A DNA stretch of 64,000 bases, from contig NC_047095.1 of NCBI RefSeq assembly GCF_902459505.1, forward strand, positions 116,437,380 to 116,501,379, in the 5' to 3' direction. Source of the stretch: Geotrypetes seraphini (lineage: Eukaryota > Chordata > Amphibia > Gymnophiona > Dermophiidae). Position numbers and translations under genes: made by a program. Positions 50,650-60,339 of this stretch are shown one piece after another. The first letter of the stretch is position 1; each line of letters opens with the position of its first letter. Under the pieces are notes generated by a model, which was not told where the DNA came from, did no database searches, and was given only the letters and a program-made list of their open reading frames with translations.

Positions 50650-51212
50650 CCCTGTATAAGAATAGCCTTACTGGGTCAGACCAATGGTCCATCAAGCCCA
50701 GTACAATTCTGGAGGCCGTACCTTCAAAAAGATATAAAAAGGATGGCGTCGGTCCAGAGGAAGGCTATTAAAATGGTGTGTGGTCTTCATCATAAGGCGT
50801 ATGGGGACAGGCTTAAAGATCTCAATCTGTATATTTGGGAGGAAAGGTGGGAGAGGGGAGATATGATAGAGACGCTTAAATACATACATGGCATAAATGT
50901 GCAAGAGGTGAGTCTCTTTCAGTTGAAAGGAAACTCTGGAATGAGGGGGCAGAGGATGAAGGTTTAAGGGGATAAATTCAGAAGTAACCTCAGAAAATAC
51001 TTTTTTTCATGGAAAAGGTTGTGAATGTGTGGAACGGCCTTCCCAGTGAAGGTGGTGGAGATAAAAATTGTATCTGAATTCAAGAAAGCTTGGGACAAGT
51101 ATGTTGGATCTTTAAGGGAGAGGAGGGGATAGGGGATGGCATGGTTAGGCAGACTAGATAGGCCATATGGTCTTCATCTGTCTTCATGTTTCAATGTTTT
51201 TCTATAGGAACA
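50650..51212 (+). repeat. CR1 LINE 3' part
   Basis: The plus frame reads 'VQRKAIKMVCGLHHKAYGDR' and 'RWERGDMIETLKYIHGINVQ'. It then continues in a broken frame to the tail 'atggtcttcatctgtcttca' near 51,170-51,190. Confidence 0.8.
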
Positions 51213-51690
51213 GAACTTCTCTTTCTAAAGATGCAATACGGGGCAGCTTGCCAGGAATTATTTCCTCAGAGCTGGTATGGAGAACTTTTTAAACTCCTTT
51301 GTGTTTCATAATTAAGTTTAGCTCTGACTTTTATTTTCTCTAAAAATATCTTCAGTTCTTCTAAATCCTGTTCATATAAATTGCTTCCATATATTCAGAC
51401 ACACTGCTATTAATGCCTTTACACCAACTTCTCAGCATTACTGCACCCTCAGTCTCCATCTTTTTTTTTTATATATAATAAACCCTATTTAGGGCTCAAG
51501 AATTTGTGACCTGCTGAATGAAATACCTGCCAGGAGCCCCCCTCTACATATTTATATGGTGCTTTGATGCCTCCACCTTATTCTCCAGAATTATAGCAAA
51601 ACCTAAGTGAATTCATCTCTTAAAATCTCTCCCAGAACTCTCTTATCTATCCTGCCTCACAGACAGATTCACACAACTCCCTCCTGGAGC
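51213..51690. other. Interval without recognisable gene
   Basis: No supported coding sequence. A/T-rich stretches, one with 'tttttttttatatataataa'. Confidence 0.4.
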
Positions 51691-51694
51691 AAAC

Positions 51695-51975
51695 ACTTGC
51701 TGGAGTTTCCCTCCTCATAAACTCCTCCCCTTCTCCACAGACCCAATTACAGCCACTGATGTTTCCCTCCTCAGAAGCTCCTCCCCCCCTTTTCACAGCC
51801 TGTTACACCCACTAGTTTCCCTCCTCAGAAGCTCCGCCCCCTTTTTCAGAGACCCAATTAGAACCACTGATGTTTCCCTCCTCAGAAGCTCCTCCCTCTT
51901 CTTCACAGCCCAAGTTCCACCCACTGGTTTTCCCTCTTCAGAAACTCCTCCCCTTCTTCACAGCCTTGGTTGCCA
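51695..51975. repeat. Pyrimidine-rich minisatellite, unit ~55 bp
   Basis: 'gtttccctcctcagaagctc' recurs at about 51,705, 51,761, 51,815, 51,872 and 51,927, separated by variable 'ttcacagcccaattaca-cccactg' segments. About five units. Confidence 0.85.
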
Positions 51976-52224
51976 TGTAGAAGACAGATCAGTTCATTAG
52001 TGACTGCCTGCTCGGTCTCACAAATCAAGGTCCTGACAAGAAAATCACAGAGATCAAAATGCCAGCTTCACTAACACATAAACTTACTAGCAAACCCAAT
52101 TTATATATGGGTTGCATGTAGCATTTTTTTTTTTCTAAGTATGCATGGTAGAGACTTAAACTCTTCCCCCTGCGACCACAAGGTCCCCCCTTCCACCACC
52201 TGTAGGTCCTTCATGGGCTTTCTT

Positions 52225-52489
52225 TAAAAGCCCTGGTGGTGTAATGGCCTCTATGTCTGGGTTTTGAAAAGCTTCCCGACAATTGCGTCGGGAAGGGACA
52301 TCCGTGCATTCGCGGGTGCAATGTGATGTCATACACACGTGACGTCATTGCATCGTGTCCACGGAGGTGCGGATGCTTTCTGGTGACACGGCTGGAGGGT
52401 AGAACAGGGCAGGAAAGAGACGGAACTGGGCGGTCCTGGGGGCATGGCCATAGGTCCGGATTTTCCCGAAGGAAAATCTGGTAACCCTA
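52225..52489. mobile_element. hAT-type element, TAGGGTTACC family, 5'-damaged copy
   Basis: 'ggttttgaaaagcttcccg' (52,260) and the end 'aaaatctggtaaccctacca' (52,474-52,493) match the copies at 41,453 and 43,763. The left terminus is not recognisable. Confidence 0.65.
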
Positions 52490-53082
52490 CCAGTGGCTCC
52501 TGCCTATGTTTCAAGTTTATTATGAAATTTGATTAATCGCCTATTCCAAATTCCAGGCGATGTACAATTGATAAAAAGATTAAAATAACAGGGGAAACAG
52601 ACATAACTAACAAGGGCAGATCGTACTGAACATATTATAAAATCAGCAAATACATAATTAACAAGGACAAATTTACTGAACATATTTAATAAATCAGCAT
52701 ATACATATAAAGTCAAACAAAAGGAAAAGCGAGAGAAGAAATACAATCTATTTATAAAAGAAACAATTAAGGTAAAAAAAAAAAAAAACCAATAGGAAAG
52801 GGAGAGGGAAGGAAAACAAAAAAAACCCAAAAACTATCAAGAAAGTAAGGAAAAACTAAAAGGCATAAGCAATTCTATTAATCATTGAATGCATCTTTAA
52901 AAAGAAAGCCCTTAAGTTTGCTCTTAAATTTATCCAAGTTCTTTTCCTCTCTTAAGTAAATTGGAAGGGCATTCCATGATTGAGGAGCCGTAACTGAAAA
53001 GATAGATTACCGCCGTGTGTTAATAAATTTTAAAGATGGAATGACCAGTAAGTATTGGTCGTTCCACCTCAGTAATCTAGAG

Positions 53083-54387
53083 CAGGGGTGCCCAACGCGT
53101 CGATCGCGATCGACCAGTAGCTCAGGAAGGCAACGCGAGTCGATCGCGGAGCCTAGCCCGGGCTCTGTGATAGACTCGTGTTGCCGTCCTGATCTACGGG
53201 CCGATCAGCCTTCCTCTCCAGTGTTCTTTCTCCCTAGGGCCTTTTAGCTGGGCGATCCGCCCAGCTGTCATCTGCCGCTGCTGAACAAAAAACCGGCTTG
53301 GAGATTTCAGCCCGTAGCGAACTTATGCTCCGGGCTCTAACATGTGCGTGCCGGCTTCTCTTCTCTTCCCTCCGAAACCGGAAGTTATGTCCGGGGAGGG
53401 GAGGGGAGAAGGGAAGCCGGCATGCACATGTTGAGAGCCCTGAATCGCTATGGGCTAATGCGGGAGACAGGTTAGTGAAGCATTTGTTCTTCTTCCTGCC
53501 GGGTCCTGCCTACTTTCTGTTTCCGCGAAGGCAGGACCCGGCAGCATTTCCCCCAATAGGTTGATCACGATCTTGGGCTGATCAGCCTTTCTCTTCCCGA
53601 CGGAAGAATTGACGTCGGGGAGAGGAATGCTGGTTGGCCGAAGCAGGGAGAGCTTGGGGCCTGTTATTGGTGGCATTTGGGTCCTGGTCCCCGATGGTAA
53701 TGGCAGTGGCAGTGGCTTGGGGGAGGGCAGGGAGAAAGAAAGAAAAAGGGCAGGCAGGGAGACAGAAGGAAAGAAGAGAAACAGAAAAAAATGAAAGGGA
53801 GGCAGAGAGAAAGAAAGGGCAGGGAAGAGGAAGGAAAAGTTGGGGGAAGGAATGAGGTCTGGAGGAGAGGAAGCATACAGGCTAAAAGAAGGGAAGAAAG
53901 ATTGTATGCACAGTCAGAAGAAGAAAGTGCAACCAGAGACTCATGAAATCACCAGACAAGGTAGGGAAAATGATTTTATTTTAAATTTAGTGATCAAAAT
54001 GTGTCTGAATTTATATCTGCTGTCTATATTTTACACTAAGGTCCCCTTTTACTAAACCGCAATAGAGGTTTTTAGCGCAGGGAGCCTAGGAGTGTCGAGA
54101 GCAGCGCTGGGCATTCAGCGCAGCTCCCTGCACTAAAAACTGCTAACGTGGTTTAGTAAAAAGGGAGGGGGGTATATTTGTCTATTTTTGTATGGTTGTT
54201 ACTGAGGTGATAGTGCATAGAGTCATCTGCTTTGACCTCTTTGAAAACCCTGGAATAGGAATGATGATTAACATTTTCTATGCGTACAGTGTGCGTTGTG
54301 TTTTTTTAAAATTTTATTGTTGGTAGATCATTTTGACTTGGTCATTTAAAAAGTAGCTCGCAAGCCCAAAAAGTGTGGGCACCCCTG
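53083..54387. mobile_element. hAT non-autonomous element, 1,305 bp, perfect 8-bp duplication
   Basis: The ends CAGGGGTGCCCAACGCG and 'agtgtgggcacccctg' are bounded by ATCTAGAG at 53,075-53,082 and 54,388-54,395. Inside are 'cgatcgcgatcgacc' repeats, a purine-rich tract (53,715-53,930) and a nested hairpin MITE (54,039). No transposase frame. Confidence 0.93.
54039..54172. mobile_element. Hairpin MITE nested in the hAT element
   Basis: The ends 'tccccttttactaaaccgc' and 'gtggtttagtaaaaaggga' are inverted copies, and the inner 'gcagggagc' and 'gctccctgc' also pair. The whole 134-bp element can fold into one hairpin. Confidence 0.8.
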
Positions 54388-54659
54388 ATCTAGAGGAAGT
54401 GTAAGGAATTAAAACTTTATAAATAAAAGCTGGGGTTTTGAATGTCAAAGACTTGAAAGTAAGGAGGCATCATTTGTAGACTATGCGATGGGCAACTGGG
54501 AGCCAATGTGCCTTCTCAAGTAAGGGTGTCACGTGATCAAATTTTTTTAGCTTTCGCAATATGTCAGTTCCAAATCTCAAATGTCTTGTGAGCTGCCATG
54601 GGAAGTCACAGCAGCCGCTTTGGTTATGAAGACGGCATGGGCAGTAGTGACCGAGGATA

Positions 54660-55152
54660 ATCGCCAGGGTCCACTATAAATGCGCCTGTTTAACTTTCAA
54701 AATCCTATATGGTATCCTCCCTCCCTTTATCCCTCTTTCTTGGAATTCCTCAAACCCTAATACCACCAGATCCTCCCACAAATTAAAACTATCCTTCCCC
54801 TCGCTAAAAGGCATTTCCCACACAGGAAAGCTAGGGACCTCCCTCCACTTCAAAATCACTGAGCTCTGGAACAACCTTACCTCCCCTCTTCGGAACTTGA
54901 GCTCTCTCCAAGTTTTCCGCAAACATCTGAAAACCTGGCTTTTCTCAAAAAATGTAAGTCTCCCTCCAACTTAGGAATCAAGGAAACTCTTATATCTTGG
55001 CATCCCAAGTCCTCTAAATTTTCTTCACACTTCTACCTCTAACCCTCTGTTGTAGTTCCTTCCTATTTCTCCTACTGTAAACCGCGTCGAGCTCTACGAA
55101 CGTGGAGATGATGCGGTATACAAACCTAAGGATTAGATTAGATTAGATTAGG
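54660..55152 (+). repeat. L2-like LINE 3' end with (GATTA)n tail
   Basis: The plus frame gives 'FKILYGILPPFIPLSW' and 'LWNNLTSPLRNLSSLQVFRK', then 'HLKTWLF', the L2/Rex1 C-terminus. The 3' UTR has 'tgtaaaccgcgtcgagctct' and ends in 'ggattagattagattagatt', the short tandem tail typical of L2-clade 3' ends. Confidence 0.8.
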
Positions 55153-55224
55153 ATCACAAAGAGACCATTAGACCGCCAGAGTTTTTAAGGTAGGCTTGGG
55201 GAGGGTCGAAGGTGTGTACTGGTG

Positions 55225-55430
55225 CATACCGGCTGTATCTATTTATTTGAGGTATTTATATACAACCTATCAAATTATCTCAGCGGTTTACAATCAGGTA
55301 CTCGAGCATCTACCCTATCTGCCCCGGTGGGGCAATGGAGGATTGAGTGAGTTGCCCAGGGTCACAAGAAGCAGTGTGGGATTAGAACCCACAACCTCCG
55401 GGTGCTGAGGCTGTTGCTCTAACCTAGGGT
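55225..55430. repeat. LINE-tail/CORE-like repeat
   Basis: 'tttatatacaacctatcaaa' and 'cagcggtttacaatcag' are L2-like tail phrases. 'gagttgcccagggtcacaag' and 'gattagaacccacaacctcc' follow and resemble 48,250-48,320. Confidence 0.5.
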
Positions 55431-55500
55431 TACCCCGATGTCCGGATTTCCCCTTCTGAGGACATGTCCGGTGATCTGGATGGTTTTTCAAACCCCAGCA
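55428..55500. mobile_element. hAT-type element, TAGGGTTACC family, left end only
   Basis: 'tagggttaccccgatgtccg' and 'ctgaggacatgtccgg' match the start of the family. The copy breaks off after 'tttttcaaaccccagcact'. Confidence 0.65.
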
Positions 55501-55566
55501 CTAAATTGCACTCTTTTATCCAGTTGCATACCAAATGGTTCCCTAGAATGTGGTTTTAGTGCCCGT

Positions 55567-55617
55567 AGGACCCCTGAGGAAGAAGTGCTCTTCGAAACAC
55601 GTACCGTGTCGGGTCCT
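55567..55617 (+). ncRNA. Hammerhead-ribozyme-like motif (copy 9), clearest copy
   Basis: Stem I AGGACCC (55,567-55,573)/GGGTCCT (55,611-55,617), 7 bp perfect. Core CTGAGGA (55,574-55,580) plus an extra A. Stem II GAAG/CTTC with loop TGCT. GAAAC at 55,594-55,598. Stem III ACACG/CGTGT with loop TAC. C at 55,610 is the expected cleavage base. No mispaired position in any stem. Confidence 0.72.
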
Positions 55618-55804
55618 GGTTTCTAACCCCATGCGAACCATATTCTTTGGATACAAACAGTTTATTCAACGAGTAAAGACTTGGTTTTATTGCGCATCAT
55701 CTCTGCAGTTCTCTTTTGCATTTGCTGCTCGATGCATAACTGCAGTTCAAAAAAAGCGTGGGATGAACACAGAGGATCTAGAATCAGGAAATAATAGTAA
55801 ATAG

Positions 55805-56400
55805 TGAAGAACTAAGGCCAGTATTGGGCAGACTTGCGCGGTCTGTATCTGTATATGGCCGTTTGGGGGCCGCCGCCACAATTGGGGAACAGGCCAGTGC
55901 CGAGGTCTTAACTCTCCCTGCTTATCTTCCCCAGCGCGTGGCCGACCAATTCACGCCACCTGACGTCAATTCTAACGTTGGGGAGGAACTTCCGGGCCAT
56001 CCAGGCAGCAATTGGCTGGCCCGGAACTTCCTCCCCGACATTAGAATTGACGTCAGGTGGCGAGAATTGGTCGGCTCCGAGCTGGGGAAGATATGCAGGG
56101 AGAGCTAAGACCTCAGGCGCTGGCCTGTTCCCCGATTGTGGCGGCGGCGGCCTGTTCCCCGATTGCGGTGGCTTGGGGGAGGGCAGTGGGAAGGGAAGCA
56201 GATTGGGGACCCCTGCTTTAGGTGAGGACAGATCGCGGGCCGCAAAATAGTCCCTGGGGGGCCGCATGTTTGAGACCGCTGGAATAGATGGACTGGAGTG
56301 AGCTTTGGCGGAGACTTCAGTAGTTGGAATCTAAGACACAGTACCGGGCAGAGCTTTGGATTCTTGCCCAGAAATAGCTAAGAAGAAAATTAAATTTAAA
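55805..56400. repeat. CR1 tail interrupted by a foldback element
   Basis: 55,805-55,864 and 56,278-56,400 match 2,432-2,602 collinearly ('tattgggcagacttgc', 'gactggagtgagcttt', 'gcagagctttgga'). The extra 55,865-56,277 includes the foldback below and a 'gcgggccgc...ggggggccgcatgtttgagac' stretch like the end of another hAT element. Confidence 0.7.
55868..56152. mobile_element. GC-rich foldback element, ~132-bp arms
   Basis: The left arm (55,868-55,999) has 'ggccgccgccacaattgggg' and 'acctgacgtcaattctaacg'. The right arm (56,017-56,152) mirrors them with 'cattagaattgacgtcaggt' and 'ccccgattgtggcggcggcgg'. About 90% alike, with an ~18-bp loop at the centre ('ccaggcagcaattggc'). Confidence 0.88.
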
Positions 56401-56784
56401 TTGAGTCAGGTTACTATATGTTTTGTTGGATTTTCTTTGCTTGTGCTTGTACTTCAAAATAGGCACCAGAAATGTAGGCCAGGGTTTTCGAGGCCTACAT
56501 TTCCAGCGCCGTTATTTGACGTGAACTGCGTCTACAGAGTCACCTAAGGTCATTTCTGGAGTTAGCCACGCCTACTTCAAATTTAGGCATTCTTAGGCGC
56601 TCCGTAAATGCGATCTAGGTGCTGGTTTTGCAGGCGCTTCTAGGCATCCACATTTTTGTTTTTAAGCAATTTTTTAAATCGTTTTTAAACGGCTTTGCCA
56701 CTTAAGTTAAGCACCTAACTTAAGACACCGTTTATAGATTACGGACCTTAAGGTTTAAAAAAAAATATATCATTCATTTGCTAA

Positions 56785-57140
56785 TTAGAGTTCTCTATGT
56801 TCATTCCATTCTTTTATGAATTCCTTCACCATTTTCGTCTCTACCACCTCCCTCGGGAGGACATTCCAGGCATCAACCACCCAAAAGAATTTCTCGACTT
56901 TATTCCTATGTGTATCACTCCACAATCTCAAGTCATATGCTCTAGTTTTACCATTTACCCTTCTCTGGAAAAGATTTGGTTCTCTATTAATACCTTTCAA
57001 GATTTTAAACGTCTGTATCATACCTCCTCTATACATATTCAAGTCTGTCATCATACATTTCTTGGCTCAAACCCACACCATTTTCATTGCCTTTTTGTGG
57101 ACCACTTCAAGTCTTTTTACATCCTTAGCCAGATACTCTA
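56785..57140 (-). repeat. CR1 LINE C-terminal fragment
   Basis: The minus frame 57,054-56,785 reads 'MIQTFKILKGINREPNLFQR' and 'NKVEKFFWVVDAWNVLPREV', the CR1 C-terminus with small losses. It is bounded on the right by a hAT insertion. Confidence 0.8.
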
Positions 57141-57143
57141 GCC

Positions 57144-57318
57144 CAGGGGTGAGCAACTCTGGTCCTCGAGGGCCGGAATCCAGTCGGGTTTTCAGGATTT
57201 CCCCAATGAATATGCATGAGATCTATTTGCATGCACTGCTTTCAATGCATATTCATTGGGGAAATCCTGAAAATCCGACTGGATTCTAGCCCTTGAGGAC
57301 CGGAGTTGCCCACCCCTT
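57144..57318. mobile_element. hAT non-autonomous element, hairpin type, 8-bp duplication
   Basis: 'caggggtgagcaactctggt' and its inverted partner ending 'gagttgcccacccctt' form long imperfect inverted repeats covering nearly the whole 175 bp ('aatatgca' on both sides of the centre). The flanks CTCTAGCC are at 57,136-57,143 and 57,319-57,326. An older relative is at 43,659. Confidence 0.9.
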
Positions 57319-57326
57319 CTCTAGCC

Positions 57327-57520
57327 CAATCCACCATACCCCAAGCAGCAAAAAAATAAATAAAGGCCTTCCTACCTTCATCATCCTCCCAACCCCAAAA
57401 TAGCCAGGATTTTAACCCCTTACAGAATAAATGATAGTCCAATTCCTTACACAAAGAATCAGGCAATTTGTTCCACAGTTCAAGGAGGACTACCAACCCT
57501 CCCCTACCCATGATCATCTC
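57327..57520 (-). repeat. L2-like LINE C-terminal fragment
   Basis: The minus frame reads 'LELWNKLPDSLCKELDYHLF' then 'CKGLKSWLFW', the final block of L2/Rex1 LINE proteins. Confidence 0.6.
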
Positions 57521-57660
57521 TTTTTCTTCAGAATTAGATAAAGTTACAGTTTTGAAGCATTAATTTAAAAATAAATATTTCTTGTTGGGAGGGGGGGAAG
57601 AAAAGAAGCAGACCATATGAAGAAACAATATTTTTATTCAGTATATTTCTGGTATAAAAG

Positions 57661-57703
57661 GCCCGTGGCCATGTTTCGCCAGAAATGGCTGCATCAGGGG
57701 CAA
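57661..57703 (-). ncRNA. Hammerhead-ribozyme-like motif (copy 10)
   Basis: Minus strand: CTGATGC (57,697-57,691) then A, stem II GCCA/TGGC, GAAAC (57,677-57,673), a damaged stem III 'ACATGGCCACG', and GGGC pairing with GCCC for stem I. Confidence 0.5.
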
Positions 57704-58149
57704 AGCAACCAGCTGGTAACACACAATTTCCATCAGAGCTGAAAGGAATGATCTTAGGTCCGTTTGAACTGGATTGTCGGTTTTCTCCTTATCCACTATT
57801 TCCAGTCTTCTAGCATAATGCTTTTTATCAGCTGGAATGGGAACGCTCCAGAGGTTTGATTTTATTTTTTTCATTTGCATTTGTTCATCGCCTTATCTCC
57901 CAAACAATCACTAGGCAATACAGATATATATAGGTTAATAAATAAAAACAAAAAGACAAAACTGATACAGTAATACCTTTTTTTTTACTGAACTAACAAT
58001 GCATTTCTTGGCTAGTTTTTGGGAATTAAAGGCAATTAAAAAAATCAAGCATAAATATATAAAAAAAAGAATGAATAATCAATGCAACATAACAAAAAAA
58101 TATAAAACTAAATACAAATGTTAAAAAATGGAATAAGAAATAGATTTTA

Positions 58150-58690
58150 CAACATTTCCTAATAAGTAAATATCAGTTGGGTAGCGTACTAAGCCACAGA
58201 CATATGCCACAGACAACTCTTCTCAAAAGTTTCTCTGGATCTGCCAATCAAAAAATCATCACCAAACCCTGACCTAACACCAGCACCAAGCATTTCTAGT
58301 CTCTTCATCAAAATCTGCCAACAGTGTCAACAGTGGCCAACAGTGTCAACAGTGGCCAACAGTGTCAAACTCTTCAATTCTGATGCAATCATTAGCCCAG
58401 AGGTTTGTTGGTTGTTTTTTTTTTTTTGTACAGTGATGTTATACCATTCACATAATTTCCAGTGGAGAAGTTGTGCTACTTTTTTGTATCTTTGGACTTC
58501 AGACCTCCACAATGAGATGTGTGACTGTTTCCAGTTCTGTGCCATACAGTCTTGTTTTTGTTTTGCCGTTGTTTTCCTATGCCTTCTGAGAGCTGTCTTG
58601 TCCGAGCCGCAATTATCAGTCTCTCTTCTTTATGTTTACGTTCACCTCTTGTTATCTGTTCTAGTGTCAGAGTCTGATTGATGGCTGATT
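58150..58690 (-). repeat. L1 ORF2 C-terminal fragment
   Basis: The minus frame 58,545-58,327 reads 'MAQNWKQSHISLWRSEVQRY' and 'LLHWKLCEWYNITVQKK', typical of the end of L1/Tx1 ORF2. A short 20-bp tandem repeat ('cagtggccaacagtgtcaa', about 2.5 copies, 58,320-58,370) lies at its edge. Confidence 0.6.
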
Positions 58691-58726
58691 TTTGAAGTAC
58701 TTTTTTGTCATATTAGCAAGCAATAA

Positions 58727-59490
58727 GAACATAAGAACATAAGAAGTTGCCTCCGCTGAGGCAGACCAGAGGTCCATCTCGCCCAGCGGTCCGCTCCCGC
58801 GGCGGCCCATCAGGCCCATTGCCTGAGCAATGGTCCCAGACTATCCCTATAACCTACCGCTACTCTTATCTGTACCCTTCAATTCCTTTATCCTCTAGGA
58901 ACCTATCCAAACCTTCTTTGAAGCCTTGTAACGTGCTCCGGCCTATCACAGCCTCCGGAAGCGCGTTCCATGTGTCCACCACCCTCTGGGTGAAAAAGAA
59001 CTTTCTGGCATTTGTTTTAAACCTGTCTCCTTTTAATTTTTCCGAGTGCCCCCTTGTACTTGTGGTTCCCCGTAATCTGAAAAATCTGTCCCTGTCTACT
59101 TTTTCTATACCCTTCAGGATCTTGAAGGTTTCTATCATGTCTCCTCTAAGTCTCCGCTTTTCCAGGGAGAACAGCCCCAGCTTTTTCAGTCTGTCAGTAT
59201 ATGAGAGGTTTTCCATACCTCTTATCAGTTTAGTTGCTCTTCTCTGGACTCCCTCAAGTACCGCCATGTCCTTTTTGAGGTACGGCGACCAATATTGGAC
59301 ACAGTACTCCAGATGCGGTCGCACCATTGCACGATACAGTGGCAGGATGACCTCCTTTGTCCTGGTCGTGATACCCTTCTTAATGATACCCAACATTTTG
59401 TTTGCTTTTCTTGAGGCTGTGGCGCACTGTGCCGACGCCTTTAAAGACTTGTCCACCATCACTCCCAGGTCTCTTTCAAGGCTACAGATG
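58727..59490 (-). repeat. CR1 LINE 3' part with intact 198-codon frame
   Basis: The frame 59,462-58,866 is uninterrupted: 'MMVDKSLKASAQCATASRKA', 'PLYRAMVRPHLEYCVQYWSP', 'RRLRGDMIETFKILKGIEKV', 'NARKFFFTQRVVDTWNALPE'. The 3' end at 58,727-58,760 is 'aataagaacataagaacata', the CR1 3' repeat. One of the youngest CR1 copies here. 5'-truncated. Confidence 0.92.
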
Positions 59491-60199
59491 GAGCCACAGT
59501 TCGCAAGGAAGCAGCTTTATTAAAGGATCAGACAGGGCCCATGTTTTGGCGATTGCTTGCATCAGGAGTCTGAATAGAATGCTTGAAAAGAAAACACAAT
59601 ATGAAAAATCTCCAAACCACCATAAAAAACTGTGACCTTACAGGCTATAGTACTTGAAACGTCTTCTTGACAGTCCTTTGCAATCCTAGGGTTCATCTAG
59701 CAGGCCCCTTCCTCTTCCCTCTGGGTCTCCTCTTCCTTAGCATACACCACTATGAACTAGTGGGGTTGCATTCCCTCTACCATCAGAGGAAGGTAGAGAA
59801 ATTGATTTCTTCAAGTGACCTCATTGGTATATATGCAAGTGCTCCCTGGAAAGCGCCAGTGTTTTCTCTACCTCCAGCAGATGATAGGTTGTTCTGGCTG
59901 ATGCAGTGTAGAGATCCTAGGCCTAGCTCCTTGCACTGCATGCCACGGCCATACTCCATGGTAGAACCCAAAGGCCTTGTTCCTGGGGTCCCTGGTCCAA
60001 GGACCTATCCCGGTAAAGCACAGAGCCTGACTCCACTGCCCCAAGTCTTCACTACAGATGAAAGCACAGCTTTGTTCTCTGTGCAATGGGTATTTTCTGA
60101 CCGATTATTTTCTTATTCTATAAATGATGTTCCTTTCTTGTGTGCTTTTTCTCGCAGATGCAGTGTCTCCAAACGGATTTGTGACTCAAATGCCACAGT
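59491..60199. other. Interval without recognisable gene, with a hammerhead-like motif at its left
   Basis: After the motif at 59,528-59,573 no conserved coding segment is seen. The 185-codon plus frame at 59,667-60,224 has no recognisable domain and unremarkable composition, so I do not call it a gene. Confidence 0.4.
59528..59573 (-). ncRNA. Hammerhead-ribozyme-like motif (copy 11)
   Basis: Minus strand: stem I TCAGAC/GTCTGA, 6 bp perfect and different in sequence from the GGACCC/GGGTCC of other copies. CTGATGC then A (59,565-59,558). Stem II is short (GC/GC). The second core box is CAAAAC instead of CGAAAC, so it is probably inactive. Stem III is 'ACATGGGCCCTGT'. Confidence 0.5.
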
Positions 60200-60339
60200 A
60201 TCCCCCTTCTTTACTAACGCGTAGCATGGGTTTTAATGCCGGCAGCAGCGGTAACTGCTCCGACGCTCATGAGTGTCGGAGCAGTTACCGCCACTGCCGG
60301 TGGTAAAACCCGCACTACATGTTAGTGAAGGAGGGAGTA
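60200..60339. mobile_element. Hairpin MITE
   Basis: The ends 'tcccccttctttactaac' and 'gttagtgaaggagggagta' pair. The centre has 'gcggtaactgctccgacgct' and its inverted copy 'gtcggagcagttaccgc'. The whole 140 bp can fold into one long hairpin. Confidence 0.85.

Larger units (their letters stand above)
52503..54620 (-). repeat. L2-like LINE, interrupted by a 1.3-kb hAT element
   Basis: 52,503-53,074 and 54,396-54,620 form one old antisense LINE 3' part. It begins with the 'aatcgcctattccaaattcc' and 'aggcgatgtacaattg' tail and includes the 'agccaatgtgccttctc' and 'gtcacgtgatcaaattt' stretch that in sense codes the HWLP region. Frames are lost. Confidence 0.6.

Noticed and set aside
60160-60215. 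A possible exon after 'ctttttctcgcag'
   Set aside because: The acceptor looks good, but the following ~40 bp run straight into a MITE and no donor or homology supports an exon.
59667-60224. A 185-codon plus frame
   Set aside because: No domain, no splice or promoter context, and no sign of conservation visible. Kept as an unexplained interval.
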